DNA from: Betaproteobacteria bacterium TMED82
GTDB lineage: Bacteria; Pseudomonadota; Gammaproteobacteria; Burkholderiales; Burkholderiaceae_A
Assembly (NCBI GenBank): GCA_002170395.1
Contig: NHEJ01000006.1
Location: forward strand, 128,416-192,415
Length of the DNA stretch: 64,000 bases
Direction of reading: 5' to 3'
The notes below the pieces were generated by a model. It worked only from the letters and a program-made list of their open reading frames with translations. It did no database searches and was not told the DNA's origin. Positions 8,237 to 16,951 of this stretch are shown one piece after another. Position numbers and translations under genes: made by a program. The stretch's first letter is position 1. Each line of letters begins with the position of its first letter.

Positions 8237-9429
8237 GACTGCTTATGGCGCCGCGCAAAATCATTAAAAAATTCTGCCAACTTTTTTAGTTGACTGGGTT
8301 CTATACCAGGATAATTACCAATGTAAAATCCATTAAAATGAATGTGGTCAGTCTCTGGATATTGATTATAAAGATTTTGAAAAATTTTACGCAAATAGGG
8401 CTGCCTCAACTGATTACCTCCACCAGCACTACCTCGTCTATTTTCTATTCCCACATGAATCATTTCGCGTTTCAGCTCTTCAGCCAAGTTAGGACTTGCC
8501 TTTTTTAGAACAATATTAAGAGCATAATTACTACTCCCTTCAAATAGATAATCGGTTCGATAAAACTCGGAATCAAGATCAGAAAAGAATATCTCCTGAT
8601 TCTTACACCTTTCTATAACTGTCCGATCTAATCTCTTTAACTGATTTATACCTAGAATGGCGCCGATCTCTGTATTCCTGACATTGAAAGCTGGCATAGC
8701 GAAAATAAAATCAGGATTTAAATCGGGAAAATCGGCCACAAATTTTTGTTTCTTCTCTTCATTTTTTAGTTCTCTCGTCATTCCATGGGATCTTAATAAT
8801 CGAATAATTTCTACCAAGTCATCAGAATCCGTACAAATCATTCCTCCCTCAATTGTGGACATATGATGGGCGTAGTAGAAAGAAAAATTCGATAGTTGAC
8901 CAAATGCACCCAAACGCTTTCCTCTGTGCGTAGCACCATGTGATTCACAAACATCCTCTAATAGCCATAAATTTCTTTTTTTTATCTCCTCAAGAAGCAA
9001 ATCAGTTAAAGCATTAAATCCTTGACAGTGAGTAACGAAAATTGCAACAGTCCTATCAGAAATTGCATCGCATACCTTTAAATCGTCAAGGCCAAGTGTT
9101 CGCGGGTTAATATCGACAAAGACTGGGTCAAATCCTGCATGGATAATACTAGAGATATCAGAGCTCCAAGTTAAGGGTGGAAGTATAATTTCTCCACCAT
9201 CAGGAAAAAAGTTTTTCAAGGAAAATATACTCAGTAAATTAGCAGAGGATCCAGAGTTCACAAAGACACTATGTTTGACACCGAGCCAACTAGACCACAA
9301 ACTTTCAAATCTCTCAACAAGAGGACCTTGAGTAAGTTTCGGATCATCAGATTGCAGATGCAGAATAACAAGGTCTAGATCCTCCCTTGAAAAATTATTT
9401 TTCATGAGTGGATGTTCTAATTTAAGCAA
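8233..9429 (-). CDS. ColD-like PLP-dependent sugar 3-dehydratase (DegT/DnrJ fold, His replaces Lys)
   Basis: A 398-residue DegT/DnrJ/EryC1-fold protein: GSSANLLS, ILPPLTWSSD, LLEDVCESHGA and FYYAHHMSTIEGGM occur in family order. In aminotransferases the last motif carries the PLP Schiff-base Lys; here that position is His188. This exchange is known in ColD (GDP-4-keto-6-deoxymannose 3-dehydratase) and in RfbH/E1-type 3-dehydratases, which remove the C3 hydroxyl instead of adding an amine. The short length and lack of a visible iron-sulfur cysteine set favour ColD over RfbH. A GDP-mannose 4,6-dehydratase-like gene in the same operon could supply the substrate. Confidence 0.85.
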   Translation of the reverse strand: MLKLEHPLMKNNFSREDLDLVILHLQSDDPKLTQGPLVERFESLWSSWLGVKHSVFVNSGSSANLLSIFSLKNFFPDGGEIILPPLTWSSDISSIIHAGFDPVFVDINPRTLGLDDLKVCDAISDRTVAIFVTHCQGFNALTDLLLEEIKKRNLWLLEDVCESHGATHRGKRLGAFGQLSNFSFYYAHHMSTIEGGMICTDSDDLVEIIRLLRSHGMTRELKNEEKKQKFVADFPDLNPDFIFAMPAFNVRNTEIGAILGINQLKRLDRTVIERCKNQEIFFSDLDSEFYRTDYLFEGSSNYALNIVLKKASPNLAEELKREMIHVGIENRRGSAGGGNQLRQPYLRKIFQNLYNQYPETDHIHFNGFYIGNYPGIEPSQLKKLAEFFNDFARRHKQS

Positions 9430-9446
9430 ACTTTTCTCCCAATAAT

Positions 9447-10430
9447 CTAGTCCATGTATATGAGTTCAGAGCCTCTGGACTCAAATTTAATAGGAACATG
9501 TAGAAAACTCCCTAATTTCTTTCTTAAGTCCTCTTGAAGTTCTCTTTTCACAAGAAACAAAACAAAACCCCCTCCTCCAGCACCTAATAATTTTCCACCG
9601 TAAGCACCATTCTTCATTCCAATGCTGTAAATTTTATCCACCACATCATTACTTACAGAGGTTGATAAGTTTTTCTTTAATTGCCACTGATAGTCTAAAA
9701 GACTACCTAGCTCTTTTATATTCACTCTGGGACTACTAAATAATTTCTCCCCCTGTCTCGCTATCTCAGAAATCTCATTTAATGTTACAACATTATTATT
9801 TTTATTTCGAATCTGATCTGCAGCAATGTCCGCGGCATTTCTTGCGAGCCCAGTGTAACAAAGAAATAAATTATCCTCTATTATTTTCAAATTATCTTTT
9901 TTTAAAATTGCAGGTTTTACAGAAAATGTTCCATTCTCTCTAAAATTTATTACGTTAAAACCTCCGTAAGATGCACTGATTTGATCCTGACTTCCAACAG
10001 CTTCTTTTATCACATTCTGTTCAAAATGAATCGCCTCACTAGCAAGTCTTTCTTTTGTAATTAATGTTCCACGAAACGAATAGAGAGCATGCAATAACCC
10101 GACAGTAAAAACAGAACTAGAACCTAATCCGGTTCGCGCTGGTAAGTCAGCATGATGCACTAAATCCAAACCCTGATCATAGTTGAATTTTCCAAGCAAT
10201 CCTCTCACTACTGGATGCTTTATGTCACTGATCTTTTTTTCTTCTTCCCTAAGATAATAACGAATTAAATATTTATATGGATGAAACGGAGGTAATTCCT
10301 TTAGAGATACATAACTAAATTTATTTATAGTAGCGTTGATGGCTATTCCGGAGTTTTTACTAAACCAAAACGGATAATCGGTACCACCTCCAAAAAATGT
10401 AATTCTAAGTGGAGTTCTAATGATTACCAA
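9447..10430 (-). CDS. GHMP-family sugar kinase, HddA-like
   Basis: A 327-residue GHMP kinase: TPLRITFFGGGTDYPFW at the N-terminus, the ATP loop LPARTGLGSSSVFTVGLL near residue 100, and the third motif GGKLLGAGGGGFVLFLV near the C-terminus. This layout is that of D-glycero-D-manno-heptose 7-phosphate kinase (HddA) and related fucokinase-like enzymes, which phosphorylate a sugar at C1 before nucleotidyl transfer. No matching nucleotidyltransferase or isomerase is in the window, so the exact sugar is open. It could feed a GDP-heptose or other GDP-sugar pool for the dehydratases of this operon. Confidence 0.8.
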   Translation of the reverse strand: MVIIRTPLRITFFGGGTDYPFWFSKNSGIAINATINKFSYVSLKELPPFHPYKYLIRYYLREEEKKISDIKHPVVRGLLGKFNYDQGLDLVHHADLPARTGLGSSSVFTVGLLHALYSFRGTLITKERLASEAIHFEQNVIKEAVGSQDQISASYGGFNVINFRENGTFSVKPAILKKDNLKIIEDNLFLCYTGLARNAADIAADQIRNKNNNVVTLNEISEIARQGEKLFSSPRVNIKELGSLLDYQWQLKKNLSTSVSNDVVDKIYSIGMKNGAYGGKLLGAGGGGFVLFLVKRELQEDLRKKLGSFLHVPIKFESRGSELIYMD

Positions 10431-10432
10431 AA

Positions 10433-11398
10433 TTAATCCTCAAAAATATTTTCTTTAAACCACTTACAAGTTTTTCTTATACCAGTTTCAATATCTGTTT
10501 TTGCCGCCCAATCAAGCTCTTCACTAATTCTTTTAACTGAAACTCTTCTGATCGGGATCATGCTTGGCTTAGAGGGATCAAAATTTAGTTCTGGAAAATA
10601 GTCAAACTCTCGAGTGACCAATTTTGCCAAGTCTGCAACAGTAACATCATTACCCGTTGCAATATTATAAGGCCGACAACTTTTCCCTTCAGCTAACACG
10701 TGCAAGAGACCTTCAACAACGTCCTGAACGAATACAAAATCTCTTATTTGTTTTCCATCACCCCAGACATCAAATACTTCTGGCCTCTTTGCAGCTCGCA
10801 TTATCAACTGTGGAATAACGTGACCATTCTCATTAAACGCATCGAATGGACCGTAAACAGCAGTGGTTCGTATAACCCCAAATTTTACTTTAGATATATC
10901 CCCGTAATATTGAATGACCTTTTCACAATAACGCTTCATATTTCCTACACCTCGATAGACCACATGGGGTTGACCATCAAACGCCTGGTCCTCAGTCACT
11001 GCATCACTTGTATCAGGATACATAGTAGAACTGCCAATAAAACCCACTGCTTCAATATTTTTTTCAACTGCGGCTGATAACATATTAATGCTAGGTGTAA
11101 GATTTTTCCTAACTAAGGAGGAAAAATTAGCAGCATCGGATTGCCCTTTTGCCCCTTTTATGAATGCCGCAAAGTGCAAACATACATCAATATCTTTCAA
11201 TATCTCCAAGCAGTTATCGTAATTCTCTAAATCGACCCGAACAATCTCTAAATTTTCATGTTCGAGATCTAACGTTCTCGATTTAAAAATTACTGCCCTA
11301 ACCGACATACCTCGCCTTAAACATTCTCTAACAGCTGCCTGTCCGACAATTCCCGCAGCCCCCGTGATTAAAACAGATTTTTTATCTAAATTTATCAA
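10433..11398 (-). CDS. GDP-fucose synthase-like NAD(P) epimerase/reductase lacking YxxxK
   Basis: A 321-residue extended SDR with LITGAAGIVGQAA (NAD(P) binding), SSTMYP and VYGPFDAFNENGHVIPQLI, which strongly resemble GDP-L-fucose synthase and the colitose enzyme ColC. The region that should hold YxxxK reads VVYRGVGNMKRYCE: the nearest Tyr is seven residues before the Lys, so the classical pair is absent. It may be a divergent subfamily with a shifted acid or an enzyme with another activity. With the GMD-like and ColD-like genes it completes the gene set expected for a GDP-colitose-type route. It begins 11 bases after the aldo/keto reductase stop. Confidence 0.75.
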   Translation of the reverse strand: MINLDKKSVLITGAAGIVGQAAVRECLRRGMSVRAVIFKSRTLDLEHENLEIVRVDLENYDNCLEILKDIDVCLHFAAFIKGAKGQSDAANFSSLVRKNLTPSINMLSAAVEKNIEAVGFIGSSTMYPDTSDAVTEDQAFDGQPHVVYRGVGNMKRYCEKVIQYYGDISKVKFGVIRTTAVYGPFDAFNENGHVIPQLIMRAAKRPEVFDVWGDGKQIRDFVFVQDVVEGLLHVLAEGKSCRPYNIATGNDVTVADLAKLVTREFDYFPELNFDPSKPSMIPIRRVSVKRISEELDWAAKTDIETGIRKTCKWFKENIFED

Positions 11399-11409
11399 TT
11401 TTCTTCCTT

Positions 11410-12360
11410 TTATTTCTGATCGATCAATACAAAAGACTCAGCATAGGCTATCAAATCTTCTATTAGCTTTTTTGGAAAATCTCTCACATCTCCTACTAAT
11501 AGGTTTTGTGAAACCTCATGCTTACTCTGCATTCCAGGAATGACATACTCAACAAAATCAAAAGATAAACAGAATTTTAAAGCTAACAAATGAATCGGTT
11601 CATGAAACCCGTAAGACGCAAATAAGTCTTTTAACTTTTTTCTTCCGTAAAACCACTGATTCTTTTGCTCGGCAGACCATCTAACTCTATGATCAGAAGG
11701 GTGAAATTCACTATTTTCATCAAGCGACTCTGTGAGAAAACCAAATGCAAATGGAGTTCTAGCTATCACTTCAATATTATATTTCTTAACAACATCCAAA
11801 ACCTTCTCGTCTAAAACACGAACGTCTAACAAATTTAGGTTTACTTCTATAATGTCGATAAGCTCAATTAATTTATTGCAATTTAAAAGATCTGATGGAG
11901 ATTTGAGAGATAACCCAATCCTAGAAATTTTTCCATCTGACTTAATTTTATCTAAGTGTTTAAAACCTTCCTCAATAGTCTTTTGGTTGAAAGTCTTCAA
12001 GGAGTGAAAAATAACTGAATCAATATTTTTTACCCTCAGCCTTAAAAACGACTTCTCTAGGGATTCATCAATAAAACTTGGAGCATAACATGGTTGTTCG
12101 CCCCATATATTTACTCCTACTTTTGTAAGAATTTTAGGCTGATGTGTATACCCTGAAAAAGCGATCCCTAGCAGCTCCTCTGACTTTCCATTGCCATAAG
12201 GAGGAGCAGTGTCAAAAAATTCTATTCCATGATCAAATGCGAACCTCACCGCGTCCAAAGAATCGCTATCATTAGTTGGTCCATATCCACTTAGTGGTCC
12301 AGAATCTCCTCCAATTCCCCAAGTTCCAAATCCAACTTTTGTAGCTATAGTATTTGTCAC
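11410..12360 (-). CDS. Aldo/keto reductase
   Basis: A 316-residue TIM-barrel oxidoreductase. The catalytic tetrad is visible: Asp in FFDTAPPYG, Tyr in the same motif, Lys in ILTKVG and His in SVIFHSLK. The C-terminal part has the NADPH-binding loop region. It would reduce an aldehyde or ketone with NADPH. In this operon it may reduce a keto sugar produced by the dehydratases or by the thiamine-dependent pair encoded immediately upstream, from which it is separated by no intergenic bases. Confidence 0.85.
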   Translation of the reverse strand: MTNTIATKVGFGTWGIGGDSGPLSGYGPTNDSDSLDAVRFAFDHGIEFFDTAPPYGNGKSEELLGIAFSGYTHQPKILTKVGVNIWGEQPCYAPSFIDESLEKSFLRLRVKNIDSVIFHSLKTFNQKTIEEGFKHLDKIKSDGKISRIGLSLKSPSDLLNCNKLIELIDIIEVNLNLLDVRVLDEKVLDVVKKYNIEVIARTPFAFGFLTESLDENSEFHPSDHRVRWSAEQKNQWFYGRKKLKDLFASYGFHEPIHLLALKFCLSFDFVEYVIPGMQSKHEVSQNLLVGDVRDFPKKLIEDLIAYAESFVLIDQK

Positions 12361-13284
12361 TCAGCACTCCTGTTCCACTTTGATAAGCTTTAAAACTCTG
12401 TCCTGAATTTCTTTTACGCTTGGAGGTAAATTATCAGAATTTTTGGAAAATCCTGCGCTTTTATCTTTTAGACCCATCAAACTAAGTCGTTTAGGGTTAG
12501 GAAGCAAACTGCTTATTTGCAAGCCAATACTGGCAACAGCTCCGTATTCATAATCATCATCAAGAAGTAGGATTCCAAATTTAGAATTAGACAACACAGA
12601 AATTTGTTTTTGGTCTAGTTGAAATGGCTTTAGACGCCAAATATTAATTAATGAGACTTTGATTCCATTAGAGTTTAGATTTATAACGGCTTCTCTTGCA
12701 TTAAAACGAGTCACTGAAATAGCGACCACAACAAAATCGGGTTTTGGAAATAAAAAATCTTCAATTGGCTGATCATTTGCAAAGGAACCCCTATGCTCTG
12801 ATGCATAAAAAACCTCATCTGAACTCATAAATTCATTGTACATAGTGCGGTATTCCTCTCCACTCATCGGAGAGAAAATTTTGATCCCAGGCATTCTATA
12901 TGCAAGAGAGTGATGACTAGAACCTGCAACTGGACCAATCGATCCCTCCATGGCAATAGCTCTTACCAAGAGAGGACAAGGCCTATTCCAAATTTCCTTT
13001 GATTTACAAGCGTAGTTCAAAATTATTGGCAAGTTGAACCAACCAAACCCTTGATATCTTATGATATATATTGGTCTTTTACCTGCCAGTGCAGCGCCAA
13101 CTGCAAAGCCTCCTCCGGCGACATCGGCCATGGACAATTCTATCATGCCATCTTCTTCATACATTTCCGGTAAAGTGCCTCCAACCCAACCAACAGCAGT
13201 TAGACATTGCCCCATAGCAATATAGCCATCTTCCAAATGACTACGAATTAATTTTTTTATAACTTCTCTTAGTGCCTGTTGCAT
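12361..13284 (-). CDS. Thiamine diphosphate-dependent enzyme, E1 beta-like subunit
   Basis: A 307-residue protein with the pyrimidine-binding domain of transketolase/2-oxo acid dehydrogenase E1 beta: GGFAVGAALAGKRPIYIIRYQGF then NYACKSKEIWN, followed by a C-terminal domain (VVVAISVTRFNAREAV, NIWRLKPF). In E1 beta the Glu that activates ThDP lies in a motif like TPLAE; here the aligned place reads SMADV, so Asp replaces Glu. That is conservative but unusual and could lower or alter activity. It overlaps the alpha-subunit gene by 16 bases, indicating a heteromeric enzyme. No E2 or E3 gene is present, so an acyl-lipoate dehydrogenase complex is unlikely. Confidence 0.8.
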   Translation of the reverse strand: MQQALREVIKKLIRSHLEDGYIAMGQCLTAVGWVGGTLPEMYEEDGMIELSMADVAGGGFAVGAALAGKRPIYIIRYQGFGWFNLPIILNYACKSKEIWNRPCPLLVRAIAMEGSIGPVAGSSHHSLAYRMPGIKIFSPMSGEEYRTMYNEFMSSDEVFYASEHRGSFANDQPIEDFLFPKPDFVVVAISVTRFNAREAVINLNSNGIKVSLINIWRLKPFQLDQKQISVLSNSKFGILLLDDDYEYGAVASIGLQISSLLPNPKRLSLMGLKDKSAGFSKNSDNLPPSVKEIQDRVLKLIKVEQEC

Positions 13285-14120
13285 TTATTCCAAGTAGCCT
13301 TTATCAGTTTTAACGCATTACTTTTCAATAATTCGATATCTTCTTTTTCATACTGACTACAGATTTGTTTGTGCCTATCAAAGATGTCTGGGTCATCAAG
13401 TCCAGCCCCTGCATGCCAGAAAAGACGGTTTGTTCTAATGTTTATTAGAGCAGGATATGAAGAAATCTGTCCTAGCGTATTTAATATTGTAATTGGATTA
13501 TCATCTACATCAAAACTTTGCAATCCAAACCCTTGAGCGACATCGGCCATTTTCCAACATCGTCGAACGGAGACTTTAGTTAAAATCGATAGATCATTAT
13601 CTTCAACAATAAATAATATGGGTATTTTTTTTGTAGCCGCCCAACCTAACGCTGCCAAATAATAGTCCTCCTCAGCTGCCGCATCACCAGCATAACAAAT
13701 AGTAAATTTATTATTTGCAAAAGCATAGCCAGTCGCTATGGGAGCTTGGGAGCCCATTAAACCATCATGACCGAAAATATTAGCTGATTTTGACTGTAAT
13801 GACGCTGATCCCCCCATGCCAGCAACGCAACCCCGTTCGTCTCCAATGAGCTCAAAAAACAATTGTTCCAGAGAGCCTTCAAACGACAGATACGTGTGGT
13901 GATTTCGATGCTGAACAAAAACATGCGGTTCTATTTTCTTTGCCTCACGAAAAAAATATGATACTGCCGAGGCGCAGTACTCTTGACCCGCAGACAGATA
14001 AACTGGTATTTTTATTTCCCTATTCTTTAACCTTTGAAAGATGAATTCTTCAACTAAACGAATGAATATACTTTTTTTCACTATTTCAAAAGGTAAATCA
14101 TCAAAACTTTTTTTATTCAT
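13269..14120 (-). CDS. Thiamine diphosphate-dependent enzyme, E1 alpha-like subunit
   Basis: A 283-residue pyrophosphate-binding subunit. It contains VYLSAGQEYCASAV, QHRNHHTYLS, AGMGGSASLQ and FGHDGLMGSQAPIATG, which match E1 alpha in order. The ThDP/metal motif GDG(X)~28NN appears as GDAAAEEDYYLAALG followed by IVEDND, so Ala and Asp-Asn replace Gly and Asn-Asn while the metal-ligand Asp remains. It pairs with the overlapping beta gene. Comparable ThDP enzymes in sugar clusters transfer two-carbon units onto keto sugars (YerE does this for yersiniose); that reaction here is an inference. Confidence 0.8.
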   Translation of the reverse strand: MNKKSFDDLPFEIVKKSIFIRLVEEFIFQRLKNREIKIPVYLSAGQEYCASAVSYFFREAKKIEPHVFVQHRNHHTYLSFEGSLEQLFFELIGDERGCVAGMGGSASLQSKSANIFGHDGLMGSQAPIATGYAFANNKFTICYAGDAAAEEDYYLAALGWAATKKIPILFIVEDNDLSILTKVSVRRCWKMADVAQGFGLQSFDVDDNPITILNTLGQISSYPALINIRTNRLFWHAGAGLDDPDIFDRHKQICSQYEKEDIELLKSNALKLIKATWNKCNRH

Positions 14121-15030
14121 GGGTTACATAAGCCTCTAAAGTAACGCCTTCTCGTTTATTTGAATAAATTTCATCCTTTGTTCTTAACATCCACGATTTA
14201 CCCAGATTTTCCAAGTTGCCAGAAGGATAATAGGAATAAGTTTCATCAGTAAACGGTACACCAATGTTATTTTTTAAATAGGCTGCACAATCTATAGAAA
14301 TCCTAAAACCAGAGTTTTTCTCATCGGATTTTGTTCTATGGATACAACCATGATCCATAACATACATCTGATTTTTCTTCATTGTGGTTAGAAATGCCGT
14401 GCCCTCCACTCTAGCTATACCACTTTCAAAAGATTCTGCCTTCGCAAAGAAATATTTATTCGGCTTAATTGGCTCAAAGAATTCGACAGTATTTTTCAAA
14501 TCTCCAAACAAAATCAACAAAATGATTGAATCAGAAACATGTCCAACCCATGCATCCGAATGCAGTTTACCCGTGTAATAAGGTCTGACTTTTACATCTT
14601 CTTTTTCATAAATTGCAGGGGCCTTAATTCGGACATTAGGCAAAGCTAGTTTGCTGTAACAATCGAAAACACCTAAATTTTGCATCAAAGAAAAAAAAGA
14701 TCTGCAGATTTCTTGATATAAATTTAGAGTTTCAACCTTCGGTTTGATTATTCCGTTTGGAGTAATGGCTGGAGATGTCAACAGCTGTCGGTAAAAATCA
14801 TCTCCAACTAAGCTTAATTCTGATAATTCTGTCTTTACGCCATCTGAATTATATTTGTGATTCTCAAAAATAAAATTTTCAACAGAATCTTTAATACCGT
14901 CCAGATCTGATTTGCCAACGGAGTATGACCTCAAAATACTGGCCAAAAAGTTTAAATTCTCCTTTGGAAAATTATCATATAATTTTGCACGACTCTTTAT
15001 CAACATATCACTCAATGACGCACCCTCCAA
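14113..15030 (-). CDS. 2OG-Fe(II) oxygenase-like protein
   Basis: A 305-residue protein with the metal-binding HSD in GKLHSDAWVGH, a distal His in DHGCIHRTKSD and an Arg (GFRISID) ten residues later, i.e. the 2-His-1-carboxylate triad plus 2-oxoglutarate-binding Arg. The double-stranded beta-helix core spans about residues 140-265. It would hydroxylate or desaturate a substrate; the operon suggests a sugar or acyl side chain. It is the second such oxygenase in the window and not obviously a close copy of the one at 2347-3108. It overlaps the methyltransferase gene upstream by 19 bases and the E1 alpha gene by 8. Confidence 0.7.
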   Translation of the reverse strand: MEGASLSDMLIKSRAKLYDNFPKENLNFLASILRSYSVGKSDLDGIKDSVENFIFENHKYNSDGVKTELSELSLVGDDFYRQLLTSPAITPNGIIKPKVETLNLYQEICRSFFSLMQNLGVFDCYSKLALPNVRIKAPAIYEKEDVKVRPYYTGKLHSDAWVGHVSDSIILLILFGDLKNTVEFFEPIKPNKYFFAKAESFESGIARVEGTAFLTTMKKNQMYVMDHGCIHRTKSDEKNSGFRISIDCAAYLKNNIGVPFTDETYSYYPSGNLENLGKSWMLRTKDEIYSNKREGVTLEAYVTHE

Positions 15031-15962
15031 ACAACAACCGGATAACCCTCCAAAAATCTTGAACCACAGAATAATCTTCTTCTCTCAATAATTTCTATCA
15101 CTCCTTCTGTTGCTAATGACTCTAAATAATTTAGCAAACCTTTCAGATAATTTCTTTTTGAACAATACTGAATAGACAAGTAATCGAGTAAATTATTTTC
15201 ATCCAATAATTCCGAAAAGGGTTCGAGATGAATAACTAACGAAGGACTCTCGTCAAGTAAAAAATTAATGAACATTCTGAAATCTGTCCCCACTTGTTCT
15301 AATGCAGCACAGGTAATTATGACTCCATCTTTCAGACTCTTTGATAATTTTCGTGGCCTAAAAAAATTAAATTGTTCAAATCGAATTTTTTTCTGAGAAT
15401 TATTATTTATTAAGTCGATCATCTCGCCGCTGGTCTCTGTCCAGTCATATCCATTCAACTTAATGTCTTCCTCAACCCAATCAGCAAAACGATCTAGGTG
15501 CAATCCGGTACCGCAGCCAAACTCATGCACCTGTTTAATATCTTTTGTAAGATACTTTGAAAGAACTAAATCTACCATAACTGTGTGTAATTTATAATCG
15601 CAAAATTTTTCTTTCCCTAGGACTAATTTTCCCATATATCTGAAAATTCTGGTTTTGCCAAAATATTTTGGAAGTAATGAGGACTTATTTCCTGACTTTT
15701 TGTAGTCATCTACATTTTCTTTCCACCCTGCTTCCCAAACTTTACTTCTATGGGCTCCAACAGTTTGGAGCGGAGCATGAATTTTCTTTAAAATTTCTAG
15801 AATTTCCATATCTCTTTGTTCAGCTGAGAGACTTTCATATTGAATTTGAAAGTCTTTATAAAAATTCTTAAGATTTCTATTTGCATTGACTCCAGCCAGT
15901 GCTTCCAGGTCTATAAGACTTATTCGATTACTCAATTTTTCCCCATTTTTTTTGCGACACAC
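15012..15962 (-). CDS. Class I SAM-dependent methyltransferase
   Basis: A 316-residue protein with an N-terminal helical part of about 150 residues and then a Rossmann-like domain whose motif I is VHEFGCGTGLHLDRFADW, followed by NGYDWTETSGEMIDLI (acidic loop) and IITCAALEQVGTDF. This is a class I SAM-binding fold; the target is unknown and is probably a sugar hydroxyl or amino group. It is embedded in the operon between the GMD-like dehydratase (10 bases upstream) and the second 2OG oxygenase (overlapping). Confidence 0.75.
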   Translation of the reverse strand: MCRKKNGEKLSNRISLIDLEALAGVNANRNLKNFYKDFQIQYESLSAEQRDMEILEILKKIHAPLQTVGAHRSKVWEAGWKENVDDYKKSGNKSSLLPKYFGKTRIFRYMGKLVLGKEKFCDYKLHTVMVDLVLSKYLTKDIKQVHEFGCGTGLHLDRFADWVEEDIKLNGYDWTETSGEMIDLINNNSQKKIRFEQFNFFRPRKLSKSLKDGVIITCAALEQVGTDFRMFINFLLDESPSLVIHLEPFSELLDENNLLDYLSIQYCSKRNYLKGLLNYLESLATEGVIEIIERRRLFCGSRFLEGYPVVVWRVRH

Positions 15963-15972
15963 TTAAAAAAAT

Positions 15973-16950
15973 TCATACTGCAGATCGTTGCCTCCAAAAC
16001 TCTAATAAAAAATTTAAACTCTCCTTGAGAGAAATTTTCTGCTTCCATCCAGTTTCTTTTACAAATTTTTCAGATGAAGGAATTTGCAAAGTTACATCAT
16101 TTGGCCGTAAAAGAGACTCATTTAATTTGGTGCTGATTGGTTTCTTTGCAAGTTTTATTAATTCTGTTAGACACTCACCCACTTTTATAGGCGTCGATCC
16201 ACCTATATTATATGCCTCGCCAGGAATACAGTAAGTAGCAGTCTCCCAATAACTTTCAGCAGCATCTCTAACATCTATTAAAGTTCTAATAGAATCTAAA
16301 TTTCCATGCTCTAAAACACTTTTTTCTCCTCTTTCTATTTGGACTATTTGCTTAGCAAACGCTGTAGCGAATAAATCATCTCTTCTAGGATTTATATATC
16401 CAAACATTCGTGTTCTGATAATTGGCATACCGAAACTACGAAAATACACGTCACATAGCATATCTTGAGTGGTTTTTGACACTGCATAAGGACTGGCAGG
16501 TTTAATGGGAGCTTTTTCTGTAATTGGAATATCCTCTGTACTTACTTTGCCATAAACTTCCGATGTACTACAGTGCACTACAGTAGGATTTAAATCAGAA
16601 AGTCTAATAACCTCTAGTAGGTTTGCAGTGGAAAATATATTGTTTTGTAATATAGCTAATGGAGTATCAAAGCTTGCCCTTACATTTGCATTTGAAGCCA
16701 TATTGAACACTAAATCTGGTTTTGCTTCATTAAAAGCTCTTGCGACTGAACTTACATCAGTCAGATCGCACTCTAACATGCACACATTACTGTACAAATT
16801 ATTTTTTTTAAAATCAAAGCCTGATCTCCATCTTGCTAGCCCGTATACTTTAAGCTCAGGGTAGTTATCAATAATATACTTTGCTAAGTAATAACCTCCT
16901 GATCCTAAAATACCTGTAATCAAAATTTTTTTATATTTCATATAATTCAC
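15973..16950 (-). CDS. GDP-mannose 4,6-dehydratase-like enzyme
   Basis: A 325-residue extended SDR. ILITGILGSGGYYLAKYI gives GxxGxxG, CSTSEVYGKV contains the Thr-Glu pair typical of 4,6-dehydratases, and SPYAVSKTTQDML gives YxxxK. NPRRDDLFATAFAKQI and GNLDSIRTLIDVRD are close to GDP-mannose 4,6-dehydratase. The expected reaction converts GDP-mannose (or GDP-heptose, as in some 6-deoxyheptose pathways) to the 4-keto-6-deoxy form. The product is exactly what the ColD-like 3-dehydratase of this operon would use. Confidence 0.8.
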   Translation of the reverse strand: MNYMKYKKILITGILGSGGYYLAKYIIDNYPELKVYGLARWRSGFDFKKNNLYSNVCMLECDLTDVSSVARAFNEAKPDLVFNMASNANVRASFDTPLAILQNNIFSTANLLEVIRLSDLNPTVVHCSTSEVYGKVSTEDIPITEKAPIKPASPYAVSKTTQDMLCDVYFRSFGMPIIRTRMFGYINPRRDDLFATAFAKQIVQIERGEKSVLEHGNLDSIRTLIDVRDAAESYWETATYCIPGEAYNIGGSTPIKVGECLTELIKLAKKPISTKLNESLLRPNDVTLQIPSSEKFVKETGWKQKISLKESLNFLLEFWRQRSAV

Positions 16951-16951
16951 T

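Noticed and set aside
12361..14120. Branched-chain 2-oxo acid or pyruvate dehydrogenase E1
   Set aside because: No E2 or E3 genes, altered active-site motifs, and the genes sit inside a nucleotide-sugar operon.
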